Below, piece by piece: positions 59,385 through 64,000 of a DNA stretch of 64,000 bases. The stretch spans positions 1 through 64,000 of the forward strand of contig VHBP01000002.1 of the NCBI GenBank assembly GCA_016871915.1. Reading direction: 5' to 3'. Every line of letters starts with the position of its first letter. Within the stretch, counting starts at the first letter, position 1. The position numbers and the translations under genes are program-made. This DNA comes from Gemmatimonadota bacterium (GTDB lineage Bacteria; Gemmatimonadota; Gemmatimonadetes; Gemmatimonadales; Gemmatimonadaceae). Under the pieces are notes generated by a model, which saw only the letters and a program-made list of their open reading frames with translations, had not been told where the DNA came from and searched no databases.

Positions 59385-61913
59385 TCAGGGCGCGTTGCCG
59401 GTGAAGAAGTAGAGGATGCCGCCGTAGGACGCCATCACGGCGCGCGTCCCATCGTCAGAGACACGGACGAACCAGACCTCCGGGTCCGCGGCACCGGCAC
59501 GGGCCTTCCAGGCCCCGGCGACCTGGGTCGCGAAGGAGGCGCGGCCAAGTCGGACGTTGCCGTTCGCATCGAAGACGAAAATCTGTCCACCGCCGCTCCC
59601 GCCCCCGCGCGTCCCTGCACTGATGCTCTTCCCGTCCGGTGTGATGTGCACAGTGCGCTGCCCTCCATCCATCGGGGGATTGAGTGGCACCCCAGTCGCC
59701 GGACGCTTCCACGCGAGCGTGGCTGCGGTGGAGGAGAGATCGTACAGGCGCAGGTCGCTGCCTTGGGTCCCGACCACGGCCCGTGAGGCATCGGCGGTGA
59801 GATCCACCCAGTAGATGCGGCTCGCGACATCCTGTGTGCTCCGCGTCCAGGTGGTGCTCGCCGGGTTCGTCCGAACGTAGTAATGGAGACGTCCCGCCCA
59901 ATCGCCGGCGATGATGCGATTCCCGTCGCTGGAGATGGCGAGGGAGCGGAGTTCCCCATTCTCCGCGGTGGTCGGGATCGTGTCCCACAGCACGCGGGTG
60001 CGCGACGTCAGATCGTAGACGGCGACGATGGAGAGTTGGCGCCCGCTGATCTCTTGCCGTCCGCCGTACGCGAGCCAGCGTCCCCCTGAGGCGAAGTCCA
60101 TCGCGCGCGTCTGAGTGAGGGTGCTGTCCACGAAGACCGGGTCGAGCGGAGATGCCGCGTCAAGGTCCAGCAAGACGAAGCGCTGACCTCCGGTGCCGGC
60201 CCACCGTCCATCATCGGAGATGGCGACGCCCCGCACCTGGGTGTTGCCGGTGAGCGGGCGTCCTCGATTGCGCAGCGCCGTCCCCTGAAAGACATAGACC
60301 TGCTCATCGTCGGAGCCGACGACCGTCCGCGCTCCGTCCGGTGTCATCGCGACGGCCCAGGTCGCGCCACCGACATCGTGTCGGGCAAGCACCGTCCCGG
60401 TGAAGTCGGTGAAGAGGAGCTCTCGGGTCGTGGAGGTCCCATCGACATTCGGTCCCACGGCGATACGAGAGAGGTCGCGCGACGCGGCGCCCATGAAGAG
60501 GCCCTGCGTCGCCGTGACGAGACTGTCGCGCAGGGTGAGCGAGGTACTGGGCGCTGCAACCGAAACGCTGGCGGTTCCAAGTTGACCTTCGCTGATCGCG
60601 CCGACGGAGGACGTCCCGGCGGCGACCGCGGTCACCACGCCCGTTGATGATACGCGCACTTTGGTGCTGTCACCGGATAGCCAGGTGATAGTGCGCCCGG
60701 TGAGGGTGACGCCGGCGGCATCGGTGAGGGTGGCGGTCAGCTGGCGCGTCTCCCCGATCGTGAGGGTGAGCGGCGTGGGGGTGACCACGACGCGCGCGAC
60801 CGGGACCGGCGAGACGGTGACGCTCGCGGTCGCGCTCTTCCCATCGACACTCGCGGTGATGCGCGTCTCGCCGGCGGTGGCGGCGCGCACGAGTTGGGCG
60901 GTGACGAGGCCGGCGGCGTCCACCTTGGCGATCGTCGTGTCCTGACTGGTCCACGTCACCTTGCGTCCCGTGAGCGCCGCGCCTGCCCCGTCGCGCGGGG
61001 TCGCCGTCAGCTGACCGGTGGCTCCGCTGGCCAGCGTGAGGGTCGCCGGCGTCACGCTCACCTGCGCGGCAGTCGGATCGGGGGCTGGTTCCGATGGGCC
61101 ACCGCCGCACGCCACCGCGGAGAGTGCAATCAACGCTAGGGCGATGCGGGAGCGGAACTTCGCCAGCGCGTCCTTCGTGAACTCCGAGAGCACCATCCGA
61201 CCGCTCATCGCGGCGCGCTGGCTCATCTCGGCCTCCCATCCCTCGGTCCCGCGCCAGAAGATCCGCTTCATCTCGCGCATCGCCTCCGGGTTCGCTGCTG
61301 CGAGGCGCGTCGCATGGGCCGCGACCGCCGCGTCGAGTGCGGCCTCATCGTCCACGAGCATCGAATAGAGCCCGTGCCGCTCGCACCACTCGGCGTCGTG
61401 CCAATCGGCGTGCACGCCCAGGTTCATGAAGCGGGCGAGTCCGAGCTTCCGCTCGATCACCACGCCGACGACGAAGGGGCCGATGCCCACTTGGAGCTCG
61501 CTCAACTTGGCGCGCGCGCTCCGCACAGCGATGGAGTAGTCACTTGCGGCGATCAGCCCCAGCGCGCCCCCGGCGGCCTGCCCCTGCACCCGGGTCAGGA
61601 CGAACTTCGGGGCCTCGACCATCGCACGGATCACCTGCGAGAAGCCGGAGAAGAAGCGCTGGCCCTCCTCGGCAGTGGCGACCGCGAGGAACTCGTCGAA
61701 GGAGGCGCCGGCGCAGAAGGTCGAGCTCCCGGTGCTCCGGAGGACGATCACCCGGGCGGCGGGGTCCGCGCCGGCGGTGCGGATCGCCCGCGCCAGCTCG
61801 ACGAGGAGGGCCGAGGGAAGGGAGTTCCCCTTGGGGTGGGCGAACTCGACGGTGGCGATCCCGTCGGCGGTGCGGGTCTGGACGGTTCCGGCGGAGAGGG
61901 CAGCGTCGGACAT
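59385..61913 (-). CDS. Enoyl-CoA hydratase continuous with an Ig-repeat/propeller lipoprotein
   Basis: One uninterrupted frame of 842 codons with two unrelated halves. Residues 1-253 are a complete enoyl-CoA hydratase/isomerase: the oxyanion hole is around STFCAGASFDEF and GQAAGGALGL, and SELQVGIGPF is the active-site Glu region. From ~250 it continues as a lipoprotein signal (AKFRSRIALALIALSAVAC, Cys269) with no stop between. Two bacterial Ig-like repeats (~282-365, 368-452) and a WD40/PQQ-like propeller (~460-842) follow. Either the genes are fused, or the second half is translated separately from an in-frame start (ATG 61196 or CTG 61166). A sequencing error is also possible. The hydratase half fits the divergent paa operon. 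Confidence 0.8.
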   Translation of the reverse strand: MSDAALSAGTVQTRTADGIATVEFAHPKGNSLPSALLVELARAIRTAGADPAARVIVLRSTGSSTFCAGASFDEFLAVATAEEGQRFFSGFSQVIRAMVEAPKFVLTRVQGQAAGGALGLIAASDYSIAVRSARAKLSELQVGIGPFVVGVVIERKLGLARFMNLGVHADWHDAEWCERHGLYSMLVDDEAALDAAVAAHATRLAAANPEAMREMKRIFWRGTEGWEAEMSQRAAMSGRMVLSEFTKDALAKFRSRIALALIALSAVACGGGPSEPAPDPTAAQVSVTPATLTLASGATGQLTATPRDGAGAALTGRKVTWTSQDTTIAKVDAAGLVTAQLVRAATAGETRITASVDGKSATASVTVSPVPVARVVVTPTPLTLTIGETRQLTATLTDAAGVTLTGRTITWLSGDSTKVRVSSTGVVTAVAAGTSSVGAISEGQLGTASVSVAAPSTSLTLRDSLVTATQGLFMGAASRDLSRIAVGPNVDGTSTTRELLFTDFTGTVLARHDVGGATWAVAMTPDGARTVVGSDDEQVYVFQGTALRNRGRPLTGNTQVRGVAISDDGRWAGTGGQRFVLLDLDAASPLDPVFVDSTLTQTRAMDFASGGRWLAYGGRQEISGRQLSIVAVYDLTSRTRVLWDTIPTTAENGELRSLAISSDGNRIIAGDWAGRLHYYVRTNPASTTWTRSTQDVASRIYWVDLTADASRAVVGTQGSDLRLYDLSSTAATLAWKRPATGVPLNPPMDGGQRTVHITPDGKSISAGTRGGGSGGGQIFVFDANGNVRLGRASFATQVAGAWKARAGAADPEVWFVRVSDDGTRAVMASYGGILYFFTGNAP
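61107..61196 (-). other. Internal lipoprotein signal peptide / possible nested start
   Basis: Inside the hydratase frame, ATG 61196 gives MVLSEFTKDALAKF followed by the hydrophobic core and Cys (61109-61107). CTG 61166 gives the more typical MAKFRSRIALALIALSAVAC. One of these could begin a separate lipoprotein of about 575-605 residues, sharing its first codons with the end of the hydratase. Confidence 0.5.
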
Positions 61914-61980
61914 GGATTGGACCTGACGAGAGGGGTGCGGCGGGGAGAGGCCGATGGCTACCCTGCGCGGTAGCCGGCTC

Positions 61981-61995
61981 TATAGTTTATTACAT
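61981..61995 (+). promoter_or_regulatory. paaA -10 region
   Basis: The AT-rich stretch TATAGTTTATTACAT directly precedes the ATG. TATAGT (61981-61986) leaves 9 bases and TAGTTT (61983-61988) leaves 7 bases to the start. The mRNA would be leaderless or nearly so. No PaaX-type operator could be recognised. Confidence 0.5.
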
Positions 61996-62964
61996 ATGAC
62001 CACAACCATCCGCCAGCTCCCCGCGGACGACCCGGCTCAGGTCGCCGCCTTCGAGGCCCTCATCGCGGCCGGGGAGAGCATCGAGCCCAAGGACTGGATG
62101 CCGGCCCGCTACCGGTCGCAGCTCACGCGCATGATGTCCCAGCACGCCCATTCCGAGGTCGTCGGGATGCTCCCGGAGGGGAACTGGATCACCCGCGCCC
62201 CCTCGCTGCGTCGCAAGCAGTCGCTGATCGCGAAGGTGCAGGACGAGGCGGGGCATGGGCTCTACATCTACTGTGGGACCGAGACCCTCGGTGTCGATCG
62301 CTTCGATCTCTTCAACCAGCTCCTCGACGGGACGGCGAAGTATTCGAGCATCTTCAACTATCCGACGCTCTCGTGGGCCGACATGGGCGTCATCGGGTGG
62401 CTCGTCGACGGCGCCGCGATCGTGAATCAGACGGTGCTCGCGAAGACCTCGTACGGGCCCTATGCGCGCGCGATGGTGCGCATCTGCAAGGAAGAGAACT
62501 TCCATAAGCGGCAGGGCTACGAGATCTGCACCGTGCTCGCCAATGGGACGCCGGCGCAGCGGGCGATGCTGCAGGATGCCGTCGATCGCTTCTGGTGGCC
62601 CTCGCTCATGATGTTCGGGCCGTCGGACACCAATTCGCTGAACAGCGGGGAACTCCTCCGCTGGAAGGTGAAGCGGAAGACCAACGACGAGCTCCGTCAG
62701 CGCTTCGTGAACCTCACCATCCCGCAGGCGCAGGCGCTCGGGATCACGGTGCCCGATCCGGATCTGCGCTTCGATCCCGAGACCAAGAACTGGGTCTTCG
62801 GCGAGATCGATTGGTCGGAGTTCCAGCAGGTGATCTCGGGGAACGGACCGTGCAATCGCGAGCGGCTCGAGGCGCGCCGCAAGGCCCATGACGATGGCCA
62901 GTGGGTGCGCGAGGCGGCCTCGGCCCATGCGGCGAAGCGCGCCCGGAAGACCGAGGCGGCGTGA
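61996..62964 (+). CDS. paaA: Phenylacetyl-CoA 1,2-epoxidase subunit PaaA
   Basis: Catalytic di-iron subunit of the multicomponent oxygenase that turns phenylacetyl-CoA into the ring epoxide. Family strings: [36 protein letters not shown] (Glu and His iron ligands), [15 protein letters not shown] (second Glu-His pair) and [14 protein letters not shown]. 322 aa, normal length. ATG 61996 ([13 protein letters not shown]) is chosen over an ATG 42 bases upstream, which would place an AT-rich promoter within the gene. It overlaps paaB by one base (TGATG). Confidence 0.95.
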   Translation: MTTTIRQLPADDPAQVAAFEALIAAGESIEPKDWMPARYRSQLTRMMSQHAHSEVVGMLPEGNWITRAPSLRRKQSLIAKVQDEAGHGLYIYCGTETLGVDRFDLFNQLLDGTAKYSSIFNYPTLSWADMGVIGWLVDGAAIVNQTVLAKTSYGPYARAMVRICKEENFHKRQGYEICTVLANGTPAQRAMLQDAVDRFWWPSLMMFGPSDTNSLNSGELLRWKVKRKTNDELRQRFVNLTIPQAQALGITVPDPDLRFDPETKNWVFGEIDWSEFQQVISGNGPCNRERLEARRKAHDDGQWVREAASAHAAKRARKTEAA

Positions 62965-63269
62965 TGGCGGAGCCCACCGGTCCCACCGACAGCCACTGGC
63001 CCCTCTGGGAGGTCTTCACCCAGGGAAACGTCGGGGAACCGTTCGAGCATGCGGGGAGCCTCCACGCCACCGATGCGGAGCACGCGCTCCAGAACGCCCG
63101 TGACGTCTATGCGCGGCGCGGTGAGGCGATGAATCTCTGGGTCGTCCCGTCGACCGCGATCACGGCCTCGGCGCCGAGTGATGCGGGGCCGTTCTTCGAC
63201 CCTGGGAACGACAAGGCGTACCGGCATCCGCAGTTCTACAAGGCGCCGCGCGGCATCCGTGTCTTCTGA
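62964..63269 (+). CDS. paaB: Phenylacetyl-CoA epoxidase subunit PaaB
   Basis: Small accessory subunit (101 aa) that links PaaAC heterodimers. The segments PLWEVFTQGNVGEPFEHAGS, DAEHALQNARDVYARRGE and NLWVVPSTAIT are characteristic, and the C-terminus ends with RHPQFYKAP. ATG within TGATG after paaA; the stop is likewise TGATG with paaC, so all three are translationally coupled. Confidence 0.94.
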   Translation: MAEPTGPTDSHWPLWEVFTQGNVGEPFEHAGSLHATDAEHALQNARDVYARRGEAMNLWVVPSTAITASAPSDAGPFFDPGNDKAYRHPQFYKAPRGIRVF

Positions 63270-64000
63270 TGGCGAGTGCGCATGACGCCGACGATGTCGG
63301 CATCGCGGCGGGCGAGGCCAAGGCGGGAGATCGTCCGGTCGCGGGGCCATCGCGTGGTCCGCGTCTCGGGGCGCCGCTCGTCGAGTATCTGCTCCGGCTC
63401 GGTGACGATCGGCTGATCCTCGGGCATCGCCTCTCCGAGTGGTGCGGGCATGGGCCGATCCTCGAGGAGGACATCGCGCTCTCGAACTTCGCGCTCGATC
63501 TGATCGGGCAGGCGGCGTCGATCCTCCGCCTTGCTGGCGAGGTCGAGGGGGCGGGCCGCGACGAAGATGCGCTCGCCTACTTCCGAGATGGGGTGCAGTA
63601 CCGCAATTGCCTCCTCGTCGAACAGCCGCGCGGGGACTTCGGCGACACGATCGTGCGCCAATTCCTCTTCGATGCGTACAGTGTCCTCCTCTGGGAGGCG
63701 CTCTTGGGGGCGCCACATGCGGGGCTCGCGGCGATCGCGGCCAAGGCGATCAAGGAAGATCGCTATCACCTGCGGCACTCCAGTGAGTGGGTCGTTCGCC
63801 TCGGCGACGGCACCGAAGAGAGCCATGTGCGGGTGCAGGGGTCGCTGGATCGGCTCTGGCGCTACACCGGTGAGCTCTTCGAGGCCGATGCGATCGATCA
63901 GGGGGTCGCGGGGGAGGGGATCGTCGTCGATCATCGCGCGCTGAAGGCGCGCTGGGATCAGCTCGTCGATGAGGTGCTCGATCGTGCGACGTTGGTCCGG
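63269..64000 (+). CDS. paaC: Phenylacetyl-CoA epoxidase subunit PaaC (3' end outside window)
   Basis: Structural ferritin-like subunit partnering PaaA. The frame is open from ATG 63269 to the window end (244 codons, no stop). After ~30 extra Ala/Gly/Arg-rich N-terminal residues, the family part begins LVEYLLRLGDDRLILGHRLS. It continues WCGHGPILEEDIALSNFALD, LIGQAASIL, VEQPRGDFGDTIVRQFLFD and KEDRYHLRHSSEWV. The N-terminal extension is somewhat longer than in typical PaaC. The remaining ~40 residues and paaD/paaE are expected beyond the edge. Confidence 0.93.
   Translation, partial: MASAHDADDVGIAAGEAKAGDRPVAGPSRGPRLGAPLVEYLLRLGDDRLILGHRLSEWCGHGPILEEDIALSNFALDLIGQAASILRLAGEVEGAGRDEDALAYFRDGVQYRNCLLVEQPRGDFGDTIVRQFLFDAYSVLLWEALLGAPHAGLAAIAAKAIKEDRYHLRHSSEWVVRLGDGTEESHVRVQGSLDRLWRYTGELFEADAIDQGVAGEGIVVDHRALKARWDQLVDEVLDRATLVR

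Overview
This is one 64 kb stretch of a high-GC bacterial chromosome. The best guess for the lineage is Gemmatimonadota (moderate confidence). Pointers are the very high GC, several secreted peptidases, lipoproteins with bacterial Ig-like repeats, BTAD/AAA-type regulators, an adenosylcobalamin-type ribonucleotide reductase, and promoters with a TAnnTT(T)CCG-like -10 element instead of TATAAT. No rRNA, tRNA, CRISPR array, insertion sequence or prophage was found. It reads as core chromosome with a few accessory pieces: a VapBC pair, a decayed gamma-carbonic anhydrase gene and two BTAD regulators.

Layout. 1-4.0 kb: 3' end of the spc ribosomal operon (rpsE-rpmD-rplO-secY-adk-map), which stops at map. 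4.0-8.3 kb: ftcD and an inositol-monophosphatase-family gene on the minus strand, then divergent trpS and a dihydrodipicolinate-synthase-family gene. 8.3-13 kb: two large BTAD/ATPase regulators, convergent with overlapping 3' ends. 13-25 kb: purA, a lipoprotein, then a long plus-strand run (glyS, M3 peptidase, D-amino-acid aminotransferase, GAF protein, a small unknown, a ubiquitin-like small protein, a histone-deacetylase-family hydrolase, corA, priA). 24.8-26.4 kb: unknown, Fur family, ccdA. 26.4-30.7 kb (minus): ABC exporter half, gamma-glutamyltranspeptidase lipoprotein, envelope protein. 30.7-34.2 kb: peptidoglycan-recycling set murQ-anmK-GH3. 34.2-38.5 kb (minus): Ser/Thr kinase, PP2C phosphatase and an FHA-transmembrane-trypsin fusion. 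38.6-42.4 kb: gamma-carbonic anhydrase remnant, nrdJ, membrane protein. 42.5-43.2 kb: vapBC. 43.3-61.9 kb: mixed metabolism and secreted peptidases (2-hydroxyacid dehydrogenase, two M20, PQQ-type sugar dehydrogenase, ilvE, csoR, DUF885, cytochrome c, S9 peptidase, tgt, amino-acid dehydrogenase, and an enoyl-CoA hydratase continuous with a lipoprotein). 62-64 kb: start of a phenylacetate operon (paaA-paaB-paaC, cut by the window edge).

How genes work together. MurQ, AnmK and the GH3 protein cover consecutive steps in re-using anhydro-muropeptides, though the GH3 active-site loop is atypical. Kinase, phosphatase and FHA-protease overlap end to start, so they are probably co-translated and form one phospho-signalling unit that crosses the membrane. 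PaaABC form the phenylacetyl-CoA epoxidase, and the divergent enoyl-CoA hydratase fits the same pathway.

The most interesting signals: (1) ten genes show TAnnnT followed by 5-7 bases and then the start codon, the signature of leaderless mRNAs, including two divergent pairs whose -10 elements overlap; (2) an enoyl-CoA hydratase open in frame into a lipoprotein with Ig repeats and a beta-propeller; (3) the kinase/phosphatase/FHA-protease cassette; (4) a predicted ubiquitin-like small protein; (5) an intrinsic terminator directly behind the apparent purA promoter. All calls are by reading only; no database search was possible.
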